From positions 123,292-187,291 of the forward strand of contig CAMYOU010000001.1 of NCBI GenBank assembly GCA_947283485.1: 64,000 nucleotides of DNA. The letters are read 5' to 3'. Below the pieces are notes generated by a model. The model had not been told where the DNA came from, ran no database searches, and was given only the letters and a program-made list of their open reading frames with translations. The position numbers and the translations under genes were made by a program. This document shows, piece by piece, positions 24,536 to 32,842 of this stretch. Position 1 is the first letter of the stretch. The number at the start of each line of letters is the position of its first letter. The DNA is from an uncultured Peptostreptococcaceae bacterium. GTDB taxonomy: Bacteria > Bacillota > Clostridia > Tissierellales > Peptoniphilaceae.

Positions 24536-26460
24536 AATATTATTTGACGACACCGATCTATTATCCGAGCGGCTATCTCCACTTGGGGCACACGTATTCC
24601 ACGATCGTCGCGGATTCTTTGAAGCGTTTTCGCGAGAAACAGGGCTACGAGGTGTTCTTCACGACGGGGACGGACGAGCACGGTATGAAGATGGAGGAGA
24701 CCGCGAAGAAGGCGGGCGTGCCCGTCATGGACTATGTCGACAACATCGTCGCGTCGACGAAAGAACTCTGGAAGACGCTCGATATCCGCTATGACAAATT
24801 TATTCGAACGACGGACAAGGCGCATATGGAAGCGGTGCAGAAGATCTTTACGAAACTCTACGAGAAAGGCGAGATCTACAAGGGCGAGTACGAGGGCAAA
24901 TACTGCAAACCCTGCGAGTCGTTCTTCACCGAAGCGCAGCTTGTGGACGGCAAATGTCCGGACTGCGGGCGTGAGGTCACGGATGCCAAAGAGGAATCGT
25001 ATTTCTTCCGTCTTTCGGCGTATAAAGATCGACTCCTAAAGCTCTACGAGGACAACGAGACGTTCATCATGCCGGAATTTCGCAAGGCGGAGATGGTGAA
25101 GAACTTCGTCGAGGATCTCGAGGATCTTGCAGTTACGCGCTCGAGTTTTTCCTGGGGCGTGCCCGTTCCCTTTGACGAGAAGCATGTCATCTACGTCTGG
25201 ATCGACGCGCTCTCCTGCTATCTTACGGCTCTCGGATACGGCTCGGACGACGAGTCGAATTTCCGTAAGTTCTGGCCTGCGGACGTGCATATCGTCGGGA
25301 AAGAGATCAACCGTTTCCACACGGTCATCTGGCCCGCGATGCTCATGGCATTGGATCTCCCGATCCCCAAGATGGTCTTCGCACACGGTTGGATTCTCTT
25401 TGACGAGGACAAGATGAGTAAGTCCAAGGGGAATGTCGTCTATCCCGAGCCGATCCTCGATCTCTACGGCATGGACGCGTTACGATATTTCATGCTCCGC
25501 GAGTTCTCGTTCGGTCAGGACGGCAATTTTACGAAAGAAAAATTCCTCTCGCGCTACAATTCGGATCTCGCGAACGATCTCGGCAATCTCCTCTCGCGGA
25601 CGATTTCCATGATCGAAAAATATACGGACGGCGTGATCCCCGCACCCGAAAAGGCGACGGACTACGACGCGGCTCTTGAGGAAGTGATTCTTTCGACCAA
25701 GGCGCGCATGGAGGGGGCGATGGAACATCTCACATTCTCGAAGGCCCTCGCGGAAGTCTTTGCGACGATTTCGCGCGCGAATAAATACATCGACGAGACG
25801 ATGCCGTGGGTGCTCGCGAAAGAAGGACGCACGGAGGAACTCGCAAGTGTCCTCTATCATCTCGTGCATGCGCTCGCGGTCTCTGCGACGCTCTTGAGTC
25901 CTTTCATGGAAGAGACGTCGAAGAAGATCACGTCGGCACTCGGCATCGAACCCGTGGCATGGGACGACACGGACAAGACGAATGTCGTGCGTGCAGGAGC
26001 GAACGTGCACGCGATCCCCGCGCTCTTCCCGCGTCTCGACATCGAGGCAGAGCTCGTACGCTGGGACGAGGCGAACAAGGAACTCGCACGTTCGCGCGGA
26101 CTTCTCCCGCCGGAAGTGAAACCCCTCGAACACAAGGCGGAGATCCCCTTTGAAGACTGGGAAAAACTGGAGCTGCGCGTCGGTCTCGTGGAGGCGTGTG
26201 AAGCGCATCCCAAGGCGGACAGACTTCTCGTCTCGAAAGTGCGTCTCGGATCGGAACTGCGCACGATCGTCTCGGGCATTCGCGAACACTATGCGCCCGA
26301 GGACATGGTCGGGCGTCGCGTGGTCGTGCTCTGCAATCTCCCCAAGAGAAAGATCCGCGGGATCGAGAGCGAGGGCATGCTTTTAGTCGGTGAAGACGAC
26401 GCGGGCATGAGTCTTCTCACGACGGCGGAATCGGTCGAGCCGGGCGCGGAGGTCGGCTGA
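24532..26460 (+). CDS. metG: Methionyl-tRNA synthetase
   Basis: Class I synthetase charging tRNA-Met, 642 residues. HIGH-equivalent HLGH in PSGYLHLGHTYS; zinc-binding CxxC pairs CKPC and CPDC; KMSKS motif as KMSKSKGN; anticodon-binding helical domain; and a C-terminal EMAP-II-like tRNA-binding domain (residues ~540-642, WEKLELRVGLVEACEAHPKADRL) for dimerisation. ATG 24532 overlaps the peptidase stop. First gene of a block ordered as in B. subtilis metS-yabD-rnmV-ksgA. Confidence 0.98.
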   Translation: MKYYLTTPIYYPSGYLHLGHTYSTIVADSLKRFREKQGYEVFFTTGTDEHGMKMEETAKKAGVPVMDYVDNIVASTKELWKTLDIRYDKFIRTTDKAHMEAVQKIFTKLYEKGEIYKGEYEGKYCKPCESFFTEAQLVDGKCPDCGREVTDAKEESYFFRLSAYKDRLLKLYEDNETFIMPEFRKAEMVKNFVEDLEDLAVTRSSFSWGVPVPFDEKHVIYVWIDALSCYLTALGYGSDDESNFRKFWPADVHIVGKEINRFHTVIWPAMLMALDLPIPKMVFAHGWILFDEDKMSKSKGNVVYPEPILDLYGMDALRYFMLREFSFGQDGNFTKEKFLSRYNSDLANDLGNLLSRTISMIEKYTDGVIPAPEKATDYDAALEEVILSTKARMEGAMEHLTFSKALAEVFATISRANKYIDETMPWVLAKEGRTEELASVLYHLVHALAVSATLLSPFMEETSKKITSALGIEPVAWDDTDKTNVVRAGANVHAIPALFPRLDIEAELVRWDEANKELARSRGLLPPEVKPLEHKAEIPFEDWEKLELRVGLVEACEAHPKADRLLVSKVRLGSELRTIVSGIREHYAPEDMVGRRVVVLCNLPKRKIRGIESEGMLLVGEDDAGMSLLTTAESVEPGAEVG

Positions 26461-27230
26461 TGAACGAGCTCATCGACAGTCACGCGCATCTCGACGACAA
26501 TCGGTTCAGTACGGACAGAGACGAAGTGATCCTCCGGATGCGCGAGAATCGCATCGTCGGAGTTGTGAATCCCGGCTCCGATATGGCATCGAGCAAGAAG
26601 GCGATCGCCCTTGCCGAGCACTATCCCGAGATCTATGCGGCGGTCGGGACGCATCCGCATGACGCGACCGAAGTAACGCCGCTTCTCATCGAGGAATATC
26701 GCAAACTTGCGAAGCACCCGCGCGTCGTGGCGATCGGAGAGATCGGACTCGACTACTATTACGATCATTCCCCGCGCGAGGTACAAAAAGAGGCCTTTCG
26801 CGCGCAACTCGATCTCGCGGTGGAACTGGATCTTCCCGTCATCATCCACAATCGCGAGAGCGACGGAGATATGCTCGAAGTCCTCACGCCCTACAAAGGG
26901 AAACTTCGCGGGGTGATCCATGCCTTTACAGGGAGCATAGAGATGGCAAGACGCTTCATCGATCTCGGCTTCAGACTCGGAATCGGCGGGGTCGTCACTT
27001 TTAAGAATGCGCGTCGCGTCGTGGAGAGCGTCGAGGCAATCGGCGTGGAACATTTCCTCGTCGAGACGGACAGCCCCTATCTCACGCCGCATCCCCACCG
27101 GGGAGAGCGCAACGAACCGTCGATGGTTCGCTTTGTCGTGGAAAAAATCGCCGCCGTCAAGGGTCTGGAGGCGGACTATGTCGCGGCGTACACCAAGGCG
27201 AATACGATCGAGCTCTTCGGACTTTCATGA
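26460..27230 (+). CDS. tatD: TatD family metal-dependent deoxyribonuclease
   Basis: 256 residues, TIM-barrel hydrolase with two-metal site: N-terminal DSHAHLDD, GEIGLDYYYD, PVIIHNRE, IHAFTGS and the C-terminal LVETDSPYLTPHP motif. TatD enzymes are 3'-5' exonucleases acting on DNA or RNA and D-aminoacyl hydrolysis has been reported for relatives. The ATG overlaps the metG stop by one base (TGATG). Equivalent to yabD of B. subtilis. Confidence 0.95.
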   Translation: MNELIDSHAHLDDNRFSTDRDEVILRMRENRIVGVVNPGSDMASSKKAIALAEHYPEIYAAVGTHPHDATEVTPLLIEEYRKLAKHPRVVAIGEIGLDYYYDHSPREVQKEAFRAQLDLAVELDLPVIIHNRESDGDMLEVLTPYKGKLRGVIHAFTGSIEMARRFIDLGFRLGIGGVVTFKNARRVVESVEAIGVEHFLVETDSPYLTPHPHRGERNEPSMVRFVVEKIAAVKGLEADYVAAYTKANTIELFGLS

Positions 27231-27784
27231 TTCGCGAAGTCATCATCGTCGAGGGCAAAGACGACATCACCGCGGTGAAACACGCCGTGGACGCCGAGGT
27301 CGTGGCGACGGGCGGGACGCATTTCGGCGCGAAGAAAATCAAAGAGATCACAGCACTCGCAAAACGAAGCGGCATCATCGTCTTAACCGATCCCGATTAT
27401 GCGGGCGAGACGATCCGTTCGCGCATCAGCCGCGCGGTACCCGCGGCGAAGCACGCCTTTTTGCCGCGCGGAGAAGCGATGAAAGACGACGACATCGGCG
27501 TGGAAAATGCGACACCCGAGTCGATCCGACGTGCCCTCGCGAAGACGCGTCCCATGGAGGCGCAGGAGAGCGGCATCTTCACGACGGTGAGACTCTATCG
27601 CGACGGGCTCATGGGTCCCGACAGTGCCGTGCGCAGGGACGCCGTGGGGACGATCCTCGGCATCGGCTATGCGAACGGCAAGCAGTATCTCGCGAGACTC
27701 AATCGCATGGGTGTGACCGAGGAGGAATATGAGGCCGCCCTTGAGAAGATTCGACGAGCTCAAAATGACGCGCACACGGACTGA
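27227..27784 (+). CDS. rnmV: Ribonuclease M5
   Basis: 185 residues. Toprim domain at the N-terminus (IREVIIVEGKDDITAVK with the catalytic Glu, and LTDPDYAGE with the DxD), followed by the RNase M5 C-terminal domain. Performs the final maturation of 5S rRNA ends on the ribosome with L18. It overlaps tatD by 4 bases and is followed by rsmA after 12 bases, the usual Bacillota order. Confidence 0.95.
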   Translation: MIREVIIVEGKDDITAVKHAVDAEVVATGGTHFGAKKIKEITALAKRSGIIVLTDPDYAGETIRSRISRAVPAAKHAFLPRGEAMKDDDIGVENATPESIRRALAKTRPMEAQESGIFTTVRLYRDGLMGPDSAVRRDAVGTILGIGYANGKQYLARLNRMGVTEEEYEAALEKIRRAQNDAHTD

Positions 27785-27796
27785 AAGGAGCGCACG

Positions 27797-28672
27797 ATGA
27801 CAGAGAAAAATCGCCCGCTCTATTCGCCGATGCGCATGCGCGAGGTGCTCGAGCGGCACGGATTCACCTTTTCCAAGAGCCTCGGTCAGAATTTTCTCAT
27901 CGACGGCAATATCTTACGCAAGATTGCGACGACGGGCGTGGACGAGGGCGATTTTGTCCTCGAGATCGGGCCCGGGTTCGGCGTGCTCACGCGGGAACTC
28001 GCCCTCCGCGCGGAAAAAGTTCTCGCGGTCGAGATGGATAAGCGGCTCGCACCCGTCCTCGAGGAGACGCTCGCGGGCATGGACAATGTCGCGATCCATT
28101 TTGACGATGTGTTAAAGACCGATCTCGCGACACTCTTTGCGGCGCATTTCGGCGCAGACGCACGGGTTTCGCTCGTCGCGAATCTCCCGTATTATGTCAC
28201 GACGCCGATTCTCTCCGCCGTCCTCACCGGAGATCTCCCGTTCAAACGCGTGACGGTCATGGTGCAAAAGGAAGTCGCGGAACGGATGGTCGCGCGTCCG
28301 GGGACCAAAGCCTACGGCTCGCTCTCGGTCTTCGTGCAGTATTTTACGCGTCCGACGCTCGCGTTCGTCGTACCGCCGTCGGTCTTCTATCCGCGCCCCA
28401 AAGTCTCGAGTGCCGTCGTCACGATGGACGTTCTGGGCAAAAACAATGACCGCGCGTTCTTCGCGGTCGTGCGTGCAGCGTTCGGCATGCGTCGCAAAAC
28501 GCTCCTAAACGCCCTCGCAGGCGGTCTCGAGATGGAAAAGAGCGCGATCGAAGACGCGATTTACGAGGCGGGACTCTTGCCGTCCGTGCGCGGCGAAGCA
28601 CTCACGATGGAAGACTTCTTTGCACTCGCCCGGGCGATCGAAACGCGCACTCCCGAGATTGTGAACGCGTGA
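27797..28672 (+). CDS. rsmA: 16S rRNA (adenine-N6,N6) dimethyltransferase
   Basis: 291 residues (KsgA). Dimethylates the two adjacent adenines in the 3'-terminal helix of 16S rRNA using SAM. SLGQNFLID at the N-terminus, SAM-binding VLEIGPGFGVLTREL, acidic loop residue EMDKRL, catalytic NLPYYVTTPI, and the C-terminal helical domain. AAAGGAG 7 bases upstream. Loss of this enzyme gives kasugamycin resistance in other bacteria. Confidence 0.97.
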   Translation: MTEKNRPLYSPMRMREVLERHGFTFSKSLGQNFLIDGNILRKIATTGVDEGDFVLEIGPGFGVLTRELALRAEKVLAVEMDKRLAPVLEETLAGMDNVAIHFDDVLKTDLATLFAAHFGADARVSLVANLPYYVTTPILSAVLTGDLPFKRVTVMVQKEVAERMVARPGTKAYGSLSVFVQYFTRPTLAFVVPPSVFYPRPKVSSAVVTMDVLGKNNDRAFFAVVRAAFGMRRKTLLNALAGGLEMEKSAIEDAIYEAGLLPSVRGEALTMEDFFALARAIETRTPEIVNA

Positions 28673-28707
28673 CCGGAACGCACGGCAAATCCAATCGACA
28701 AAAAAAG

Positions 28708-28730
28708 AAGCGCCATAGGGCGCTTTTTTT
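28708..28730. terminator. Bidirectional terminator between rsmA and the M20 hydrolase gene
   Basis: Stem AAGCGCC / GGCGCTT with A6 on the left and T7 on the right, usable from both converging genes. Confidence 0.85.
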
Positions 28731-28806
28731 GGTGCTGTGATTGCGTTGATGATTTTGGGGAACTTGCGGAAATTCGGACGCAATCCATCCTTGTGTACGG
28801 TCGTAT

Positions 28807-29967
28807 TTACTTTTTCCACGTTTGCAAAAACGCGACGGCGATTGCAGATAGGGCGGCGACGCCGATTTTCATACTCGTCTCGTTGAAGACGGCGTGCGGA
28901 TTGTGGAGCGGATAGACTTCGCCCGAGTCGGGTTTGACGCCGAGCATCAACATGACGGAGGGGACGCGGCTTGCGATGAAGGAAAAATCTTCCGACGCCT
29001 GCACCGCTTTCGCCTCGCGCACGTCAATACCGACGGCGATGGCGGCTTCGCGTGCCAAATCGGCGAGTGCGGGATCATTCTTCACGACTTTGGCCTCCGA
29101 GAGGATCTCGACTTCCGCTTCGGCGCGGTAGGTGTGCGCGACGGACTTCGCGATCTCGATCACACGTTTTCTCACAAAGGCATGGATCTCTTCTTCAAAA
29201 CTCCGAATCGTGCCCTCGATGACGGCGGTATCCGGGATGCTGTTCGGGGAATCGCCCGCGACGAAATGCCCCGTGGTTACGACGGCGGAATGCGCGAACG
29301 GAATTTCCCGTGCGACGATGGCGGGGAGGGCGGTCACGATCTTCGCGCCGACATAGGTCGCGTCGATCCCGAGTTCCGGCATCGCACCGTGTGCGGACTT
29401 GCCACGGACGGTGATGCGAAAATTGTTGTTCGTCGTCGTCATGACGCCCGATTTGATATAGAGAGCCGGCTCGTCCAGGGTGTTCACGTGGATCATGAAC
29501 GCGGCGTCCGGCTCGGGGTTCTCGAGGAGTCCCGCGTCGATGAGGGAGCGTGCGCCCATGAGGAGTTCTTCCGCGGGTTGAAAGACGAATTTCACCGTGC
29601 CCTCGAGTTCCGCTTCGTGCGCTTTGAGAAGTTTTGCCGCGCCGAGAAGCATCGCGGTGTGCATGTCGTGCCCGCACATGTGCATATTCTCAGCGGAGCG
29701 AAAGTCCACCGCGCTTCTTTCCGTGCCGGGGAGGGCGTCCATATCCGCTCGCAAGAGGACGACCGGACGTCCCTTGCCGACGGTCGCCGTGACGCCGTGC
29801 GGCGTGAGATAGCGGGGCGAGAGTCCGTAGGACGTCAAAGTCTCGTAGACAAATTTCACGGTCTTGTCGAGCTCAAATCCGACCTCCGCGTGCGCGTGCA
29901 GATGGCGGCGGTTACGGATGAGTTCTTCTTCGACTGCGCGTGCTTCTTTCAGAACATCGATCTTCAT
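28807..29967 (-). CDS. M20 family amidohydrolase (N-acyl-L-amino acid/hippurate hydrolase type)
   Basis: 386 residues, zinc-dependent. Motifs RRHLHAHAEVGFE, LLRADMDALP, HMCGHDMHTAMLLG, QPAEELLMGA and the dimerisation lid domain in the middle place it in the M20D group (HipO/AmaA/IAA-hydrolase-like), which removes acyl groups from amino acids. Leftward, together with the threonine aldolase it separates rsmA from veg, which lie close together in B. subtilis. Start ATG 29967 has AAAGGAG upstream. Confidence 0.92.
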   Translation of the reverse strand: MKIDVLKEARAVEEELIRNRRHLHAHAEVGFELDKTVKFVYETLTSYGLSPRYLTPHGVTATVGKGRPVVLLRADMDALPGTERSAVDFRSAENMHMCGHDMHTAMLLGAAKLLKAHEAELEGTVKFVFQPAEELLMGARSLIDAGLLENPEPDAAFMIHVNTLDEPALYIKSGVMTTTNNNFRITVRGKSAHGAMPELGIDATYVGAKIVTALPAIVAREIPFAHSAVVTTGHFVAGDSPNSIPDTAVIEGTIRSFEEEIHAFVRKRVIEIAKSVAHTYRAEAEVEILSEAKVVKNDPALADLAREAAIAVGIDVREAKAVQASEDFSFIASRVPSVMLMLGVKPDSGEVYPLHNPHAVFNETSMKIGVAALSAIAVAFLQTWKK

Positions 29968-30005
29968 CGTTACTCCTTTCTACAAAATCCTTTCCGAGGA
30001 CAAAT

Positions 30006-30033
30006 AAAAAAGTGCCGATCAGGGCACTTTTTG
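30006..30033 (-). terminator. Terminator of the threonine aldolase gene
   Basis: Stem AAAAAGTGCC / GGCACTTTTT with a 6-base loop; a T run follows on the minus strand. Confidence 0.8.
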
Positions 30034-30036
30034 TGT

Positions 30037-31056
30037 TTAGAGATGCTCGATGGCTTTTACGAGCGCGTCGACATCTTCGTCCGAAGTCGCAAAGCTCGTG
30101 ACGAAACGGATCATATGCTTGCCGTCCACGGTGCCGCAGTCGGTGACGAGGAAGTTCTCGCGGATCTTCTTCGCCTCTTCTTCCGTAAAGAGCGGGAAGA
30201 GTTGATTCGATGCGGGCGTGACATAGCACGGAATGCCCTTTTTCTCGAGGGCGTCCGCGATTCTCGTCGCGCAGGCATTCGCATGTCTTGCAATGTCAAA
30301 GAAGAGATTGTCGGTAAAGAGCGTTTCGAACTGCATTCCGAGGATGAAGCCTTTGGCAAGGAGATTCCCTTGATTCTTCATGAGATAGCGGAAATCTTTT
30401 TTGAGATCGTCGCGCAGAATGACGAGCGCCTCTCCGATCATCGCGCCGTTCTTCGTGCCGCCGATGTAGAACATATCCGTATTCTTCGCGATAAACGGAA
30501 GATCCATGTCGCAGTATGCACTCGCAAGCGCACTGCCGATGCGTGCGCCGTCCATAAAGAGGACGAGATCGTGCTTCTTCGTGACTTCACGCAGTGCCGC
30601 AAGTTCCGCACGGGAATAGATCGAGCCGTATTCGGTCGATTGGGAAATGTAGACCATCGCAGGTTTGACCATATGTTCATCGCCGTGCTCCGCGAGGATG
30701 TCCTCGATCATCTCGGGCGTGACTTTGCCGTCCTTGTGGGGGCGCGTGAGGACTTTGTGCCCCGTCGCTTCGATGGCACCCGTCTCGTGGACATTGATAT
30801 GCCCCGAGTCGCACGCGATGACCGCTTCATAGGGTCTTAGGACATTGTGGATCGCAAGCGCGTTCGTCGGCGTGCCGGCAATCGTAAAATGGACGTCCGC
30901 ATTCGGCGCGCCGATGGCTTTCTTGATGAGCGCACGCGCGTTTTCGCAATGACTGTCGGTTCCGTAACCGGACTTGTGCTCTTTCATGCACGCGCTCATA
31001 TGCGCGAAAATCTTCTCGTGACAAATTTCACTGTAATCGTTCAAAAAACTGATCAT
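30037..31056 (-). CDS. Low-specificity L-threonine aldolase family (beta-eliminating lyase domain)
   Basis: 339 residues, PLP-dependent, splits threonine/allo-threonine to glycine and acetaldehyde. N-terminal FLNDYSEICHEKI, SGYGTDSHCENA, and the PLP-lysine region MFYIGGTKNGAMIGEA with GGTKNG supplying the Schiff-base Lys. VYISQSTEYGSIYS and LFMDGARIGSA (Asp/Arg contacts to PLP) are also typical. AAAGGAGG lies before the ATG. Independent leftward unit with its own terminator. Confidence 0.92.
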   Translation of the reverse strand: MISFLNDYSEICHEKIFAHMSACMKEHKSGYGTDSHCENARALIKKAIGAPNADVHFTIAGTPTNALAIHNVLRPYEAVIACDSGHINVHETGAIEATGHKVLTRPHKDGKVTPEMIEDILAEHGDEHMVKPAMVYISQSTEYGSIYSRAELAALREVTKKHDLVLFMDGARIGSALASAYCDMDLPFIAKNTDMFYIGGTKNGAMIGEALVILRDDLKKDFRYLMKNQGNLLAKGFILGMQFETLFTDNLFFDIARHANACATRIADALEKKGIPCYVTPASNQLFPLFTEEEAKKIRENFLVTDCGTVDGKHMIRFVTSFATSDEDVDALVKAIEHL

Positions 31057-31146
31057 GGGACGCCTCCTTTATTCGTTCATCCATCATTGTATCACAGGGT
31101 GCGAGTGCGTCAACATTGCGCCGCGGGAAGTTTTTTTCGAAAATTG

Positions 31147-31175
31147 TTGACATGAAATTTACAGTTTGTTATAAT
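31147..31175 (+). promoter_or_regulatory. Upstream consensus promoter of veg (P1)
   Basis: TTGACA (31147-31152), 17-base spacer, TATAAT (31170-31175), a perfect consensus. Confidence 0.8.
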
Positions 31176-31186
31176 AAACAGCTCAT

Positions 31187-31215
31187 TTGACAAAATCTGA
31201 TTTTTGCGGTATACT
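31187..31215 (+). promoter_or_regulatory. Downstream promoter of veg (P2)
   Basis: TTGACA (31187-31192), 17-base spacer, TATACT (31210-31215), exactly 40 bases after P1. Confidence 0.85.
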
Positions 31216-31245
31216 ATCTTCGGATTGGAACGGAGGGATCTAGAG

Positions 31246-31482
31246 ATGACGAACTTTGACTTGGACGGCATCCGTAGAGAAATCACCGGATACGTCGGCA
31301 AAAAGGTCCGTCTTACCGCGGACAAGGGACGCAAACGCATCGTGACACGCGAAGGCATACTCGACGCAGCGTACCCCAATATTTTCATCGTACGCGTCGA
31401 GAACGAGTTCTCGAGCGAACGAACCGTATCTTATTCCTACTCCGATGTATTGACATCGAGCGTAGAACTCACACTTTGTTAA
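31246..31482 (+). CDS. veg: Veg family protein
   Basis: 78 residues. The DGIRREITGYVGKKVRLTADKGRKR start and the SYSYSDVLTSSVEL end are the Veg (DUF1021) signature. In B. subtilis Veg is abundant, made from a very strong promoter and linked to biofilm formation; two tandem near-consensus promoters here also suggest high expression. CGGAGGG precedes ATG 31246; the frame upstream is leader. The stop abuts the terminator stem. Confidence 0.93.
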   Translation: MTNFDLDGIRREITGYVGKKVRLTADKGRKRIVTREGILDAAYPNIFIVRVENEFSSERTVSYSYSDVLTSSVELTLC

Positions 31483-31484
31483 AG

Positions 31485-31507
31485 AAGACCCCGAGGGGGT
31501 CTTTTTT
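31485..31507 (+). terminator. Terminator of veg
   Basis: Stem AAGACCCC / GGGGTCTT, short loop, T6. Confidence 0.88.
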
Positions 31508-31569
31508 CATGCCCGCGTGTCCGCACGACTCGTGTGATACAATGAAAAAAAGACACGGAGGATGCTTCT

Positions 31570-31980
31570 ATGAAAAAACGAATCTTGCAATATATCTTCC
31601 TTCTCCTCGTACTCACGGCCTGCGGCAGGGAGAAGACCCTCTCGCTCCCGACCCCCGAGAGCCTATCGGAGATCGTCCTCACGACCGAAGACGGGAAAGA
31701 GGTCGCGAGAATTCGAGAGAACGATGCGATTGCCGCCTTTCTCGATCTCCTCGGAAACGACGCAAAATATCACGGCGAAAGCGTGAACGACCAGCCGACA
31801 AATGTCGAAGATTACGACATCGTCCGCTTTCATCACACGGATCCCGAGGACGAGCGTGTGGCGTACCTCTACGAATCGCACGGTAAAGTGTATATGGAAC
31901 AACCCTATGCCGGGATTTGGCAACTTCAGACGGACGCGCTCGATCGCTTGATCGGGGAAAACGCCCGTTCGGAACGATGA
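31570..31980 (+). CDS. Hypothetical lipoprotein
   Basis: 136 residues. Lipoprotein signal MKKRILQYIFLLLVLTAC (lipobox LTAC). The mature part starts with REKTLSLPTPESLSEIVLT and contains an EVARIRENDAIAAFLDLL helix and an acidic middle. Layout (strand, helix, strand-rich end near GKVYMEQPYAGIW) resembles small lipoproteins of unknown function found in Bacillota; no family named with confidence. Weak ribosome site (GGAGG about 10 bases upstream). Confidence 0.72.
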   Translation: MKKRILQYIFLLLVLTACGREKTLSLPTPESLSEIVLTTEDGKEVARIRENDAIAAFLDLLGNDAKYHGESVNDQPTNVEDYDIVRFHHTDPEDERVAYLYESHGKVYMEQPYAGIWQLQTDALDRLIGENARSER

Positions 31981-32011
31981 GGGGGAGCGTGCAGACGTTT
32001 TCTAATCCTTA

Positions 32012-32040
32012 TTGAAACAGTATGGATTATAGTGTATACT
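32012..32040 (+). promoter_or_regulatory. Promoter of the DUF1858-glutaredoxin operon
   Basis: TTGAAA (32012-32017), 17-base spacer, TATACT (32035-32040). Confidence 0.75.
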
Positions 32041-32065
32041 GGACGTGAATATAAAGGAGGGACCT

Positions 32066-32254
32066 ATGGAAATTACGAAAGATATGTTAATCGGTGACCT
32101 CGTTCGTACAAAACCCGAAGCGATCAGCGTCCTTATGCGCATGGGCATGGGATGCATCGGATGCCCGTCCTCGCAGATGGAGTCGATCGCGGAAGCGGCA
32201 TATGTACACGGGATGGATCCTGACGAACTTTTGAGACAGATTATCGAAGCGTAG
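32066..32254 (+). CDS. DUF1858 domain protein with GCIGC motif
   Basis: 62 residues. DUF1858 fold: MEITKDMLIGDLVRTKPEAISVLMRMGMGCIGCPSSQMESIAEAA. The CxxC in GCIGC probably binds a metal or Fe-S cluster or acts as a redox pair; similar domains occur fused to hybrid-cluster and disulfide reductase-related proteins. AAAGGAGGG precedes ATG 32066. Lies 11 bases before a glutaredoxin-like gene in the same operon, suggesting a joint redox role (inference). Confidence 0.9.
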   Translation: MEITKDMLIGDLVRTKPEAISVLMRMGMGCIGCPSSQMESIAEAAYVHGMDPDELLRQIIEA

Positions 32255-32265
32255 GAGGGTTTTTG

Positions 32266-32499
32266 ATGGATAAGAAAGTTACGATCTATACGTCGAACAG
32301 CTGCATGTACTGCCATATGGCAAAGGATTATCTCGACGAACTCGACGTTCCGTATGAAGAGAAGAATGTATCGAACGACGAACGTGCGCGTCACGAACTT
32401 GCAGAGAAAGGCTATATGGGCGTTCCCGTCATCATCATCGGCGATGAAGAAATCGTCGGCTTTGACAAAGGTCGCATCGCACAATTGCTTGGAAAATAA
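32266..32499 (+). CDS. Glutaredoxin/NrdH-like thiol oxidoreductase
   Basis: 77 residues, thioredoxin fold. Active site CMYC in YTSNSCMYCHMAKDYL, cis-Pro in MGVPVIIIGDEEIVGFD and the GFDKGRIAQLL end, as in NrdH-redoxin and MauG-type mini-glutaredoxins. The two-Cys site suggests a dithiol mechanism. AGGAGGG precedes ATG 32266. No nrdEF lies nearby, so a role in ribonucleotide reduction is not supported by context. Confidence 0.9.
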   Translation: MDKKVTIYTSNSCMYCHMAKDYLDELDVPYEEKNVSNDERARHELAEKGYMGVPVIIIGDEEIVGFDKGRIAQLLGK

Positions 32500-32505
32500 A
32501 AAGAT

Positions 32506-32530
32506 AAGCTCTCTCCGGGGAGCTTTTTTT
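32506..32530 (+). terminator. Terminator of the DUF1858-glutaredoxin operon
   Basis: Stem AAGCTCTC / GGGAGCTT, 4-base loop, T7. Confidence 0.88.
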
Positions 32531-32599
32531 GTGTGGACATGCATCGGTCTTGGAAAAATGCACGCCCATCCATCTGTAAAATTCCGTCCCCTCCGAGAT

Positions 32600-32745
32600 A
32601 AACGAAAAAAGAAATCGCGTCGCGTCCGAGGTGATGAAAAAAAGCAAACGCGTCATCTCCGAGGTGACGAAAAAAAGCAAACGCGTCATCTCCGAGATGA
32701 CGAAAAAAAGAAATCGCATGAAGTCGGCGGCGAAGAAAAAAGCCG
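32600..32745 (-). repeat. Tandem repeat array B, 32-33-bp period, about four and a half copies
   Basis: GAAAAAA(A)G tracts begin at 32604, 32636, 32669, 32702 and 32735 (steps 32, 33, 33, 33). Units contain GCAAACG and GTCATCTCCGAGATGAC, which is a perfect 7-base-stem hairpin. Read on the minus strand each unit is a hairpin followed by GCGTTTGC and a T7 run, so the array looks like stacked terminators. Related in sequence and period to array A (22317-22494), but in the opposite orientation on the plus strand. Confidence 0.88.
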
Positions 32746-32795
32746 TTTGGGAACGTGCGGGAGGATGGAAAACGCGCGACACCGCGTTCCCGTTC

Positions 32796-32824
32796 TTGAC
32801 AGGCGGGTGGTCCTTTTGTATGAT
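32796..32824 (+). promoter_or_regulatory. Promoter of pyrG
   Basis: TTGACA (32796-32801), 17-base spacer, TATGAT (32819-32824), followed by an A9 tract. Confidence 0.75.
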
Positions 32825-32842
32825 AAAAAAAAACACTTTTCC

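Noticed and set aside
28894..30840. A 648-codon rightward open frame
   Set aside because: It is antisense to the M20 hydrolase and the threonine aldolase, both with full family motifs and ribosome sites. GC-rich codon bias produces long antisense frames throughout this window.
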